64,000 nucleotides of DNA from JAYOEY01 sp038120295 (GTDB lineage: Bacteria; Pseudomonadota; Alphaproteobacteria; MPNO01; UBA2964). The notes under the pieces were generated by a model. The model worked only from the letters and a program-made list of their open reading frames with translations, was not told the origin of the DNA and did not search any database. The position numbers were made by a program, and so were the translations under genes. The stretch covers positions 128,366 to 192,365 of the forward strand of contig JAYOLL010000004.1 of NCBI GenBank assembly GCA_038120295.1, given 5' to 3'. Shown piece after piece: positions 36,181-45,368 of this stretch; position 1 is the stretch's first letter; each line of letters begins with the position of its first letter.

Positions 36181-36920
36181 CAGGGACCGACCTTGCCGAT
36201 GCCCGGCAGGCGTAACGCCAGTTCCGCGGGATCAACGCCGAACGACAGTCCCAGAACGTTGAATTCAAGGCCTTCTTCCGGCGAAACAATGAACCCCAGA
36301 ACGCCGAACAGCGAGAGCTGAAGGCCTCTCCCGCTCGGCGGCGACCCAACCAACGACCCGTCCGGCAGGAAATCCTTGCCGATAGCGGTCGGCGGCAGGT
36401 CGACTGTGAGTTCGGGCACTCGCTTGGTAATGAAGGCGACAAAGGTGTTGCTGTTGGGGCCGGGCCAGGTGCGATAGAAGTCCTGGTAGGGATAGTCTTT
36501 CGACGCTTTTTCGATATTCCGGATCGCCCGCGCGGCCTCCTCGCCGCGAAGGTCGGCATAGAGTTCGGGTCGCGCGCCGAACCAGAAGCGGTCCGGCCCG
36601 TCATTGTGGATCTGGACGGCGCTGCCGCCATGAAAAGCGCGCCAGCCTACAACCTCATAGGTCGTGTATTCAGGGGCGTTCTCGGGCTTGACGGAAATCC
36701 AGGTATGCACCGCGAACGCGCCGCGCCACCGGAAGGCGCGCGCGCCATAAACCTGAACCACCGCCTCGCGGGTCGAAGCGGGCGACGGCGCAAGTCCGCT
36801 GCTCTCGCGAGTTGCGAGTCGCCAGTCGCCCGCGATGTTCGCCTTATCGCTCACGGCGACGGCCACCGGTCCCGACAGCAGCAGCAAAATCAGTACGAGG
36901 GGGGCAAGTATCCATTTCAT
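36180..36920 (-). CDS. DUF3750 family protein
   Basis: A 246-residue protein of unknown function with an N-terminal hydrophobic signal or anchor (about 4-23). Conserved-looking core: FAVHTWISVKPENA, YEVVGWRAFHGG, YRTWPGPNSNTFVAFI and AIGKDFLPDG. The PGPNSNTF block is how I recognise DUF3750. His, Cys-free Asn/Ser-rich core and export signal suggest an envelope role, but no activity is known to me. Downstream gene djlA overlaps by one base. Confidence 0.8.
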   Translation of the reverse strand: MKWILAPLVLILLLLSGPVAVAVSDKANIAGDWRLATRESSGLAPSPASTREAVVQVYGARAFRWRGAFAVHTWISVKPENAPEYTTYEVVGWRAFHGGSAVQIHNDGPDRFWFGARPELYADLRGEEAARAIRNIEKASKDYPYQDFYRTWPGPNSNTFVAFITKRVPELTVDLPPTAIGKDFLPDGSLVGSPPSGRGLQLSLFGVLGFIVSPEEGLEFNVLGLSFGVDPAELALRLPGIGKVGP

Positions 36921-36998
36921 GCGCGGCAGACGTTAGCACCCGCGTCCGACGTCAACAATAATTCTTCAAACTGTCGACCGTTCGCTATCGCGCATTCC

Positions 36999-37517
36999 CT
37001 AGTCGTCGAACAGGCGGTCGATGTCGTCCTGGTCGTTTGCCGCATCGACGTCGTTAATGATGGCGCCGGCGATATCGATAAGGCTGCGCAGCGCCATCGT
37101 GTTCTCCGCGACCGCTGTTGCCAGACGATCGGGATTCTCCGCATCCAGCAATTGCGCCGCCTGTTTTACGGCGTCCTCGATCGTTTCGTTGATGTCGTCG
37201 ACAGTGCTGTCGAACGGGCCCCGATATTCGGGGGGAGAGATTTCGTATGCGGCGATTGCGAGGTCGCGGTCCGAGAGTCCGCTCTCGGCGAAATGTTCGC
37301 AATAGCTCTTGCGCCGCCAGTCGCGTACTTCCTCGAACAGGTCCGGCATATCGAAGACCATTTCGAACAGCATCACGAATTCGTTGAAATGGTTCAGATA
37401 GTCCGTGGCCAGCAGGGAATTCGCATTGACGTTGGTGCCCTCGAGCCGGGCGCGCATGGCCTCGACCGCCATATCCGGGGAAGGATTGGGTTGCAGGGGA
37501 GCAGTATGGCGGGTCAT
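36999..37517 (-). CDS. conserved-looking acidic protein of unknown function
   Basis: A 172-residue acidic, probably helical cytoplasmic protein. The segment LATDYLNHFNEFVMLFEM and ISPPEYRGPFD look conserved in style, and I believe related uncharacterised proteins occur in Alphaproteobacteria, but I cannot name a family. The C terminus ends DDIDRLFDD. It stands 78 bases before the DUF3750 gene on the same strand and 110 bases from the divergent DUF1445 gene. Confidence 0.75.
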   Translation of the reverse strand: MTRHTAPLQPNPSPDMAVEAMRARLEGTNVNANSLLATDYLNHFNEFVMLFEMVFDMPDLFEEVRDWRRKSYCEHFAESGLSDRDLAIAAYEISPPEYRGPFDSTVDDINETIEDAVKQAAQLLDAENPDRLATAVAENTMALRSLIDIAGAIINDVDAANDQDDIDRLFDD

Positions 37518-37627
37518 CGCGTTGGTCGGGACTCTCGTTCTTTGTCCATGATTAGAGCCTGCAATCGTGTGTGAAGCGTTAATGACGGGGTTTCGGTCGC
37601 GGCTTCGCTGATGTATTCCCGTTTTCG

Positions 37628-38419
37628 ATGACCAAGCAGCGAGAAGATGAAACGCCGGGAGAACTGAGGGCCGCCTGCCGCAGCGGAGCCTATGACGGGC
37701 CGACCTCCGGCCATGCGCCGGGCTTCGTGCAGGCCAACATGGTTATTCTGCCGGCGGCGTATGCCGATGCGTTCAGGCTGTTCTGCGACCTTAACCCTCA
37801 GCCCTGCCCGGTTCTCGAAATTCTCGATCCCGGCGCGACAGAACCGAAAAAGATTGCGCCCGGCGCGGACATCCGAACCGATCTGCCGCGCTATCGCGTG
37901 TTCCGGAATGGGCAGGTCGCCGAAGAACCGTCAGATATCCGGGACCTGTGGCAGGACGATTTCGTCACCTTTCTGCTGGGCTGTTCCTTCGTGGCCGAAA
38001 AGCCCCTGACCGATGCCGGTCTGCTGCTGCCTCATATCGCGGAAACCGGCTTTGTGCCGATGTACCGCACGACGGTGCCGTGCAGACCGGCGGATCCGTT
38101 CGAGGGAACCATGGTCGTCTCGATGAGGCCTTTCGCTCCGGCGGATGCAGACCGCGCTGCCGAGATTACGGCGCACTATCCGATGGCGCACGGCGCGCCG
38201 GTCCATATCGGCGATCCAGACATGCTCGGCATTCGCGATCTCTCCAACCCGGAATTCGGACGGCCGGTCACGATCGGCGAAGGCGAGGTTCCGGTTTTCT
38301 GGGCCTGCGGCGTTACCCCGCAGGAAGCCCTGACCCGGGCCCGCCTGCCCATCGCCATCACCCATTCTCCCGGGCATATGTTCGTTGCAGACATCACGTC
38401 CGAGTCGACGCGGGTCTGA
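37628..38419 (+). CDS. DUF1445/UPF0317 putative hydro-lyase
   Basis: A 263-residue soluble protein of the UPF0317 (YcsI-like) family, annotated in general as putative hydro-lyases. Family features: GHAPGFVQANMVILP near the N terminus, FLLGCSFVAEKPLTDAG, NIXMYRT-type segment (VPMYRTTVPC), VFWACGVTPQ and ITHSPGHMFVADI. The two Cys at GCSF and ACGV sit at conserved places. It is the first gene of a four-gene operon with a 3-hydroxyanthranilate dioxygenase 43 bases on; its substrate in this context is unknown. Confidence 0.88.
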   Translation: MTKQREDETPGELRAACRSGAYDGPTSGHAPGFVQANMVILPAAYADAFRLFCDLNPQPCPVLEILDPGATEPKKIAPGADIRTDLPRYRVFRNGQVAEEPSDIRDLWQDDFVTFLLGCSFVAEKPLTDAGLLLPHIAETGFVPMYRTTVPCRPADPFEGTMVVSMRPFAPADADRAAEITAHYPMAHGAPVHIGDPDMLGIRDLSNPEFGRPVTIGEGEVPVFWACGVTPQEALTRARLPIAITHSPGHMFVADITSESTRV

Positions 38420-38462
38420 CAGTTCGTGATAATCTGAGCCCCGGACAGCAAGGAGCGCCATC

Positions 38463-38981
38463 ATGAAACCGATGCCCATCGCCGATCTGCATGACGTCGC
38501 CCGCGGCCTCGCCGAAAGCGGCAAGCGGGTGAAAGTGTTGTGGCAGGAAGAGAATTCGCTCGCCTTCGTCGCGCGTGGGCGCGAATACCGCAGCGAGTTC
38601 CACATCGACCCGGTCGACGAGGTGATGTTCATGATCAAGGGCGACATGAACCTGCATTACCGGACGCCCGAAGGCAAAGAGGAGATCGCAATCCTGAAGG
38701 AGGGCAATACGATCCACACGCCGGCCGGCGTACCGCACTCGCCTCGCTTTCCGCCCGATGCCTTTGTGATGGTGATCGAACGCAAGCGACGCGAAGGCGA
38801 GATCGACCGGTTCCAGTGGTTCTGTCCCGAATGCGACAATTTCCTGCATGAGGAACAGTTCGTCGTCAGCGACTACACGACCGATCCGGTTTCCAAGGCC
38901 TATGCGAATTTCTTCGATTCGGAAGAATTCCGGACCTGTTCGAAATGCAGCCACGTCATGCCGAGGCCCGAGAGCGCGTAA
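38463..38981 (+). CDS. nbaC: 3-hydroxyanthranilate 3,4-dioxygenase
   Basis: Non-heme Fe(II) cupin dioxygenase that opens the ring of 3-hydroxyanthranilate to 2-amino-3-carboxymuconate semialdehyde. Its 172 residues hold the iron ligands His47, Glu53 and His92 and, as in bacterial members, a C-terminal rubredoxin-like metal site with Cys121-Cys124 and Cys159-Cys162. Substrate-binding Arg and Glu residues (RSEFHIDP, VIERKRREGEIDRFQWF) are in place. No kynureninase or aminocarboxymuconate-semialdehyde decarboxylase is in the window, so the pathway is incomplete here. Confidence 0.93.
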   Translation: MKPMPIADLHDVARGLAESGKRVKVLWQEENSLAFVARGREYRSEFHIDPVDEVMFMIKGDMNLHYRTPEGKEEIAILKEGNTIHTPAGVPHSPRFPPDAFVMVIERKRREGEIDRFQWFCPECDNFLHEEQFVVSDYTTDPVSKAYANFFDSEEFRTCSKCSHVMPRPESA

Positions 38982-39003
38982 CGGCAGGGCGACGGATAGC
39001 GAC

Positions 39004-39882
39004 ATGTCCCGCCGTCTCGTTCTTGGCGACATTGTCATCGACCGGCTGGTTGAGCTGGAAGGCCCGGGATACGACCCCACGTTCTTTTTTCCGGATGCGA
39101 CGATCGACGCATTCGAGGGCGAGCTGGACTGGCTCGCTCCCCATTTCTGGGATGTCGAGGCAGGAACCTATCTGCGCGCGGTCCAGAGCTACGCGGTCCG
39201 GACCCGCCATCACACGGTGCTGGTCGACGCCTGCGTCGGCCACATGAAGGAACGACCGTCGACCCCCCACTGGCACCGGAGGCAGTCGAGCTGGCTCGAT
39301 CAGCTCAGGGCCGCCGGCATTAAGCCTGAAGAGGTCGATTTCGTGATGTGTACGCATCTGCATGCCGATCATGTCGGGTGGAATACGCGTCTGGAAAACG
39401 GGCGCTGGGTCCCGACCTTCCCCAATGCCCGTTACGTGTTTCACCGCGACGAGGTCGCGTACTGGGAAAACAAGGAAGATGCGAACGAAGGGACCGGCAC
39501 GGAGGACGGCTGCTACGAGGATTCAGTCCTGCCCGTGATTGAGGCGGGCCAGGCGACGCTGGTCGAAAACGATTTCGCGCTCGACGACATGTTTACGTTG
39601 CTGCCGACGCCCGGGCATACGCCGGGCCATGTCTGCATCGATCTGAACGCGCCCGGCGGGCATGCCGTTCTGTCGGGCGATACGCTGCACCACCCGATCC
39701 AGGTCGCTTATCCCGAATGGAACAGCCGGTTCTGCGTCGATCCGGATCTGGCGCGGATTTCCAGACGGGATTTTGTCGACCGTCATGCGGACACGGATGC
39801 CTGGATTCTGGCGGCGCATTTCGCGTCTCCTTCTTTCGGGCGGATCGTCGCAAACGGGGAAAGATGCAAATTCCAGCTGTGA
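39004..39882 (+). CDS. metallo-beta-lactamase-fold hydrolase
   Basis: A 292-residue hydrolase with the binuclear metal motif THLHADHVGW (His118, His120, Asp122, His123), a later His in TPGHTPGH, Asp in LSGDTLHH and His in AAHFASP. The style resembles lactonase/AttM-like and other small-molecule hydrolases rather than nucleases. From the ATG at 39004 it begins MSRRLVLGD; the longer frame upstream is a shadow of nbaC. It lies 22 bases after nbaC and overlaps the FAD oxidase gene by 19 bases, so a role in the same pathway is inferred. Confidence 0.88.
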   Translation: MSRRLVLGDIVIDRLVELEGPGYDPTFFFPDATIDAFEGELDWLAPHFWDVEAGTYLRAVQSYAVRTRHHTVLVDACVGHMKERPSTPHWHRRQSSWLDQLRAAGIKPEEVDFVMCTHLHADHVGWNTRLENGRWVPTFPNARYVFHRDEVAYWENKEDANEGTGTEDGCYEDSVLPVIEAGQATLVENDFALDDMFTLLPTPGHTPGHVCIDLNAPGGHAVLSGDTLHHPIQVAYPEWNSRFCVDPDLARISRRDFVDRHADTDAWILAAHFASPSFGRIVANGERCKFQL

Positions 39883-41231
39883 TCGAGGCGCTGAAGCCCA
39901 TTCTTGGCGACAGGCTTTCGACCAGCGAGGCGGTTCGCGAAGCGCACGGGCGGGACGAATCACACCATCCGGCAGCGCCGCCCGATGCGGTTGCGTTCGT
40001 CCGCTCGACCGAGGAAGTCGTCGCCGTCGTGAAGGCATGCGCCGAACATGGCGTTCCCGTTATCCCGTTCGGCACCGGCACGGCGCTTGAAGGCGGTATC
40101 GGGGCGGTGAAAGGCGGCGTCTGTATCGATCTGTCGGGCATGGACCGCATTCTTCGCGTTTCGCCCGAGGACATGGATGTAACGGTCGAGGCCGGAGTCA
40201 CCCGCAAGCGGCTGAACGAGGAGCTGCGCGACACCGGTCTGTTCTTCCCCATCGACCCCGGCGCGGATGCCTCGATCGGCGGCATGGCGTCAACCCGCGC
40301 CTCCGGGACCAACGCGGTGCGGTACGGCACCATGCGAGACGCGGTTCTCAACCTGACGGCGGTGCTGGCCGACGGGCGGGTGATCCGAACGGGCGGCAGG
40401 GCGCGCAAGTCCGCCGCGGGCTACGATCTGACCCGGCTTTTCGTCGGATCGGAAGGCACGCTCGGGGTGATCACCGAGGTGACCTTGCGCCTGCACGGGC
40501 GTCCCGAAGCCGTATCCGCCGCGGTCTGTTCCTTTCCCGCCGTCGAGGACGCGGTCAATTGCTGCATCCTGTCGATTCAATCCGGCATTCCGGTAGCGCG
40601 GGTAGAGCTTCTCGATGCCGTCCAGATGAAAGCCTGCATCGCCTATTCGAAGCTCGACTACGATCCTGCCCCAACCCTCTTTTTTGAATTCCACGGCACG
40701 CCCGCGTCGGTGCGCGAACAGGCGGAGACGGTGCAGGCCCTTGCCGCCGAATGCGGCGGCGCGTCGTTCCGCTGGACCGAGAACGAGGAAGACCGCAATG
40801 CGCTTTGGCAGGCCCGCCACGATGCGCTCTACGCGGCGCTGGCGCTCCGGCCCGGCGCGCGCGCCTGGTCGACCGATCTGTGCGTGCCAATTTCGCGGCT
40901 GGCCGACTGCATCTCCGAAACCCGTGCAGACGTTGAGGCGTCGTCGCTTACGGCCACCATTGTCGGTCATGTCGGAGACGGCAATTTCCATGTGATTTTT
41001 TTGCTCGATCCCGACGATTCGGAGGAATTTGCCGAGGCCGAACGGATTAACGCCCGCATGGTGTCGCGGGCGCTGGAGATGGAGGGTAGCTGCACCGGCG
41101 AGCACGGGATCGGGCGCGGCAAGATGGCCTGCCTGGCGGACGAGATGGGCGAGGGCGTGGCCGTCATGCGGTCGCTCAAAGCCGCGCTAGACCCGGCGAA
41201 TATCATGAATCCGGGAAAGGTGCTGGGGTGA
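39864..41231 (+). CDS. FAD-linked oxidase, D-lactate dehydrogenase/glycolate oxidase GlcD type
   Basis: Flavoprotein of the FAD_binding_4 plus FAD-oxidase C family, 455 residues from the ATG at 39864. The FAD site shows VIPFGTGTALEGG, DLSGMDRI and DPGADASIGGMASTRASGTN (20 residues), and the C-terminal half ends GHVGDGNFH and TGEHGIGRGK, with the His residues typical of 2-hydroxyacid oxidation. It most resembles cytochrome-type D-lactate dehydrogenases. It is the last gene of the DUF1445-nbaC-hydrolase operon; the true 2-hydroxyacid is unknown. Confidence 0.9.
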   Translation: MQIPAVIEALKPILGDRLSTSEAVREAHGRDESHHPAAPPDAVAFVRSTEEVVAVVKACAEHGVPVIPFGTGTALEGGIGAVKGGVCIDLSGMDRILRVSPEDMDVTVEAGVTRKRLNEELRDTGLFFPIDPGADASIGGMASTRASGTNAVRYGTMRDAVLNLTAVLADGRVIRTGGRARKSAAGYDLTRLFVGSEGTLGVITEVTLRLHGRPEAVSAAVCSFPAVEDAVNCCILSIQSGIPVARVELLDAVQMKACIAYSKLDYDPAPTLFFEFHGTPASVREQAETVQALAAECGGASFRWTENEEDRNALWQARHDALYAALALRPGARAWSTDLCVPISRLADCISETRADVEASSLTATIVGHVGDGNFHVIFLLDPDDSEEFAEAERINARMVSRALEMEGSCTGEHGIGRGKMACLADEMGEGVAVMRSLKAALDPANIMNPGKVLG

Positions 41232-41339
41232 CTTGGTCGCTGTGATGTCCGATAGGCCGCCCTGCCTTGTTTTGGCCATTCTCCATGGTTATCTGGAGGG
41301 TAGTTTGCCCAAGGTCTGCCTACGGGAATTAAAAAGCTG

Positions 41340-44300
41340 ATGCGTAAGTTACTGATCGGCCTCGCCGCACTTGTCGTCATCGTCGTTTCTGCGGCGCTGG
41401 TCGTGCCGAGCTTTATTGACTGGAACGGTTACAAGCCCGAAATCGCCGCCCAGGCGAAGCTGGCGACCGGGCGAGACCTGAAAATCGATGGGGACCTGCA
41501 GTTCGAAATTCTTCCGGCGCCCCGCCTGTCGGCGGCCGGCGTCCGGTTCGCCAATGTCGAGGGCGGGAGCGACCCGGTTATGGCGTCGCTCAAATCGCTG
41601 GACGTCAGCGTCCGGCTGAAACCATTGCTGGGCGGAAAGATCGAGATCGACTCGGTCCGGCTGGTTGAACCCGTGATCCTGCTGGAAAAACTGAAGAATG
41701 GCCGGGCGAACTGGGAAATGGCGGGTGCGTTCGGCGCGCCTGCCGCGACGGGCGACGGAGCCGGCGCCGCGTCTTCCGGCGGGCCCGGCGGGAACGATAT
41801 CCGGCTCGACAGCCTGCAGATCGAGAACGGCACCTTCATCTGGAGGGACGCCGCCAGCGGAAGCGAGGAACGTCTTTCCGGGGTAACTCTGGCACTGTCC
41901 GCCGGATCGCTGCAGGGGCCGTTCGATGCGAAGGGCACGGTCGTTTACAGACGGGTTCCGACGAGCGTTGAAGCGTCTCTCGGGCAGCTTCGCCCCGGCG
42001 CGGCTGCGCCGTTGAGGCTGGTCCTTGGCGATGCGGCGAGCGGCGCGACGGCGGCGCTTACGGGCACGGTTGTCGCTCTCGGTGCGCCGCCGCGCTTTTC
42101 CGGCAAAATCGACATCAGCGGCAAGACTCTTCTGGGGGCGATTTCGTCCTTCGCCGATGCGCCGCCGATGACCGCGCTGTCGCACCCGTTCCGGCTCCGC
42201 GCGCGTATCCGGGCGTCGGAAGAAACGGCAACAATCGATCAGATCGATGCCGAGCTCGGCGGCACGAGGGCGAGCGGTACGGTGAAGGCGGCGCTGTCCG
42301 GGCGGCCGAAGATCGAAACGACGCTGCGCATCACGCGGGTCGATCTCGACGAGCTGCTCAAGGGCGTGGAGAGGCAGGAAAACGTTCCTTCTTCCCGTTC
42401 CTCAACGACGGGGGATGCCGCTCCGCCGAAAGAGGCGAAACAGGCGTCGCCGTTCGCGCTGCCGGATATCGATGCCACCCTCGATCTTGGGCTCGACGCG
42501 ATCATCTATAACGGCCGGACGATGCGCGGCATTGCCGTTACGGCGGCGCTGGCCGACGGCAAGACCCAGCTAACCCGCGCGACCGTGTTCCTGCCGGGCG
42601 GCGGCGAGGCCTCGATGACAGGCTCGCTGGCCGCTCGGGACGGTAAGCCGGCCTATACCGCGGGTATATCCGCCCGGGCCGACAATTTCCGGTCCCTGCT
42701 CGGCTGGCTGGGCCTGGAGGTAGAGGCCGTGCCGAAGGAGCGCCTGCATCGCTTTTCCTTTTCCGGTGAGGTCACCGGAAACGATAACCAGCTGCAGCTT
42801 CTCAACGGCAAGATCGAGCTCGACACGACTCGCGTCGACGGCGCCATGACGCTGGCGCTGCGCGACCGTCCTGCCTTCGGTGCTACGGTTTCGGTCGACA
42901 AGGTCGACCTTGATGCCTACCTGCCGGCAGACGGAAAAACGTCGAAAGCGTCGACAGGCGCTACACAGGCCGGCAAGCCTGATGCGGTTTCCGGCAAGTC
43001 TGCGGCGCAATCGAACGCGGGAGGGCCGCTGGCCGCACTCAACCTGTTCGACGCCAATCTTCGTCTTCGGGTCGGGCAGCTGACATACCGGAAGCAGCCC
43101 ATCCGCGGTGTCGAGTTCGACGGCACGGTGGCGGGCGGAAAACTGACCATCAGGAATGCCGCCGTGCGCGATCTCGCGGGTGTGCGCGCCTCAGTCGCGG
43201 GCGCCTTGTCCGAGCGCGCCGGCCTGCCCGTCTTCAAGGGCAGCGTCTCCGCCGACGCCAGGAACATAGCCGGCGCTCTCAGACTTGCAGGTATCGCGCC
43301 TCCGGACGCGGTTCGTTCGCTCGGCGCGCTGAAAGTCAGAGGCAAGGCGGACGCAGGCGCGGACAGGGCCGATCTCGACCTGACGATCAACGCCGCCGGG
43401 GCGACCGTCGCCCTCAAGGCTGTCGCCGGCGGTTTCGACAAGGCGCCGTCCTATGACGTGACGCTGTCCGCAAAACATCGCGAGCTGAAACAGCTTCTGG
43501 CGGCGTTCGGCGTCGATATCCGGGCGCCGCGTCTCGGCGCTTTCGACCTTTCTGCGACGGCCAAAGGCGGTCTGACGGCGCTCAAGGCCGATGTAAGGAT
43601 CAAGGCGGCCGGCGGCATTCTTGCCGCGCAAGGGACCGGCAGCGCGCTCGTTACCAAACCGGTCTTCGATTTTACCGTGGCGGCGGCGCATCCCGCGGTG
43701 GGAACGCTGATGAAAAGTTTCGCGCCCGATTACCGGCCGCGCGGCGGGGCGATCGGGCCGCTGAAGCTGCAGGCGGCGCTCAAGGGCTCGGACGGCGTCT
43801 ATGCGCTGCGCGATCTGAAGCTCGATGCAGGCAAGCTGTCGCTTATCGGCGCAGGCGATCTGAAAACAGGCGGCGCCCGGCCGGCGCTTGTTGCATCGCT
43901 GAAGGCCGGCGCAATAGATATGAACCCGTTTCTCCCCGTTCGCGCCGGCAGCAGCGAGGAAGGCCGACGCGCTTCAGGTACGGCGTCCCGTGGCGGGTCT
44001 GCCGGTTCTGCAGGCAACCGTCAGGCGGGCCGTTTCTCCGACGACAAGTTCGATACCACGGTTCTGGGCCTGATGGACGCGGACCTGTCCATCGCGGCGG
44101 CGACATTGCTCTATCGCCAGTTCCAGGTCGACAACCCGACGATCCGGACCCGGATCAAGGACCGTCAGCTTGCGATCACCGATCTGTCGGGCTGGATGTT
44201 CGACGGTGCTTTCAGGCTTACCGGAGATCTCGACGGGCGCACGACGCCCAGGCTCAAGGGCAGGGTTACGGTATCGAAGGCGAATGTCGGCAAGGCCGGC

Positions 44301-44972
44301 AAGGCGATCCTGCAGGGCTCCGACTTCGATCTTTCCGGCGGCATCACCGATTTCAGTCTCGATGTGGCGGCGGCCGGTTCGTCGCCGCGTCGCATGATCG
44401 CCGGACTCAACGGGGCGGGCCGGCTGTCGTCGCTCAACGGCGTGATCAAGGGGTTCGACCTCAAGGCGGTGAACGAGCGGCTGAAGAATCTGAACGGTGC
44501 GCTGGATTTCATTTCCCTGCTGACGACGGCGATGAGCGGCGGCGCGACGCGGTTCCAGTCGCTCAACGGGACGTTCGGGATCAAAAACGGCGTGTTGCGG
44601 ACCAGCGATATGAAGCTGCTGGCGGATGCGGGTGAGGGCAGGGTGACGGGCTTCGCCGACCTGCCGCGCTGGAACATGGATTTCCGCGGGGCGTTCAACC
44701 TGACCGACCATCCAAAGGCGCCCCCCTTTGAGATGCAGGCAATAGGGCCAATCGACGATCCGGCCCGCAAGTTCAATCATCAGAAGCTGCAGTCCTATCT
44801 GCTTCAGCGCGGCATCGGCAGTATCGTGGACCGCGTCCTGCCCGGCGTCCTCGGCGGGTCTTCCCGGCAGAACGCGCCCCAGAACCAGCAGAATACGCAG
44901 CAACAGAAGCAGCAAAGGACGCCGCGGCTGGAAGACGTGATCCAGAGCCTGCCCGGCCTGTTCCGGCGTTAG
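41340..44972 (+). CDS. large AsmA-family protein
   Basis: A 1210-residue envelope protein of the AsmA family, thought to form long beta-groove bridges that move lipids to the outer membrane. It has one N-terminal membrane anchor (about 3-25), the AsmA start FIDWNGYKPEIAAQAKLATG (20 residues), many short beta-repeat-like segments with LNAxV/LRDLKLDAG character, a C-terminal AsmA_2-like region (about 950-1130, FRLTGDLDGRTTP onward) and a Gln/Asn-rich tail. The start ATG is at 41340, 108 bases after the oxidase gene, probably with its own promoter. Confidence 0.9.
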   Translation: MRKLLIGLAALVVIVVSAALVVPSFIDWNGYKPEIAAQAKLATGRDLKIDGDLQFEILPAPRLSAAGVRFANVEGGSDPVMASLKSLDVSVRLKPLLGGKIEIDSVRLVEPVILLEKLKNGRANWEMAGAFGAPAATGDGAGAASSGGPGGNDIRLDSLQIENGTFIWRDAASGSEERLSGVTLALSAGSLQGPFDAKGTVVYRRVPTSVEASLGQLRPGAAAPLRLVLGDAASGATAALTGTVVALGAPPRFSGKIDISGKTLLGAISSFADAPPMTALSHPFRLRARIRASEETATIDQIDAELGGTRASGTVKAALSGRPKIETTLRITRVDLDELLKGVERQENVPSSRSSTTGDAAPPKEAKQASPFALPDIDATLDLGLDAIIYNGRTMRGIAVTAALADGKTQLTRATVFLPGGGEASMTGSLAARDGKPAYTAGISARADNFRSLLGWLGLEVEAVPKERLHRFSFSGEVTGNDNQLQLLNGKIELDTTRVDGAMTLALRDRPAFGATVSVDKVDLDAYLPADGKTSKASTGATQAGKPDAVSGKSAAQSNAGGPLAALNLFDANLRLRVGQLTYRKQPIRGVEFDGTVAGGKLTIRNAAVRDLAGVRASVAGALSERAGLPVFKGSVSADARNIAGALRLAGIAPPDAVRSLGALKVRGKADAGADRADLDLTINAAGATVALKAVAGGFDKAPSYDVTLSAKHRELKQLLAAFGVDIRAPRLGAFDLSATAKGGLTALKADVRIKAAGGILAAQGTGSALVTKPVFDFTVAAAHPAVGTLMKSFAPDYRPRGGAIGPLKLQAALKGSDGVYALRDLKLDAGKLSLIGAGDLKTGGARPALVASLKAGAIDMNPFLPVRAGSSEEGRRASGTASRGGSAGSAGNRQAGRFSDDKFDTTVLGLMDADLSIAAATLLYRQFQVDNPTIRTRIKDRQLAITDLSGWMFDGAFRLTGDLDGRTTPRLKGRVTVSKANVGKAGKAILQGSDFDLSGGITDFSLDVAAAGSSPRRMIAGLNGAGRLSSLNGVIKGFDLKAVNERLKNLNGALDFISLLTTAMSGGATRFQSLNGTFGIKNGVLRTSDMKLLADAGEGRVTGFADLPRWNMDFRGAFNLTDHPKAPPFEMQAIGPIDDPARKFNHQKLQSYLLQRGIGSIVDRVLPGVLGGSSRQNAPQNQQNTQQQKQQRTPRLEDVIQSLPGLFRR

Positions 44973-45006
44973 GGCTTTCCGAATTTCGTGGAAGCCAGCG
45001 TGTCTT

Positions 45007-45117
45007 CCCACCTCCCCTGTCCCCTCCCCCCAATGGGCGGAGGGGAACGCTGTTGCATAGACACGGCAATCACCCTCTCCGCCCCTGGGGGCGGAGAGGG
45101 CCGGGGTGAGGTGGGGG
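45007..45117. repeat. palindromic intergenic repeat (GC-rich, CACCTCCCC type)
   Basis: Between AsmA and a minus-strand gene: CCCACCTCCCC at the left and GAGGTGGGGG at the right form outer arms, with inner hairpins CCCCTCC...GGAGGGG and CCTCTCCGCC...GGCGGAGAGG. This is the style of dispersed palindromic elements in alphaproteobacterial genomes. It may also end transcription from both sides. Confidence 0.75.
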
Positions 45118-45143
45118 ATGTTTCTGCCAAAACCGGTGTCGCG

Positions 45144-45368
45144 TTAAAGAGAGTTACTGTCCCCCGCACGCACTTCCCGCAGCACGAAAAGGCGTAGCGC
45201 CGACGACAGGTTTCCGTCGCGCGCCATGTCGATCTCGCTGATCAGCGCGTTGAGCGACAGGTTGCGGCGCTTCGCGGCGGTGGTGAGTTCCCGCCAGAAT
45301 TCCTCTTCCAGAGACACGCTGGTGGCGTGACCGGAAACGACCACGGAACGCTTGCGCAATCCGCTCAT
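45144..45368 (-). CDS. ribbon-helix-helix domain protein
   Basis: A 74-residue putative DNA-binding protein. RKRSVVVSGHATSVSLEEEF is followed by NLSLNALISEIDMARDGNLS, typical of the RHH_4 family found in alphaproteobacteria. From the ATG at 45368 it overlaps the stop of the TfoX-like gene by four bases; the frame further upstream is a shadow of that gene. Expected to bind DNA as a dimer; target unknown. Confidence 0.82.
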   Translation of the reverse strand: MSGLRKRSVVVSGHATSVSLEEEFWRELTTAAKRRNLSLNALISEIDMARDGNLSSALRLFVLREVRAGDSNSL

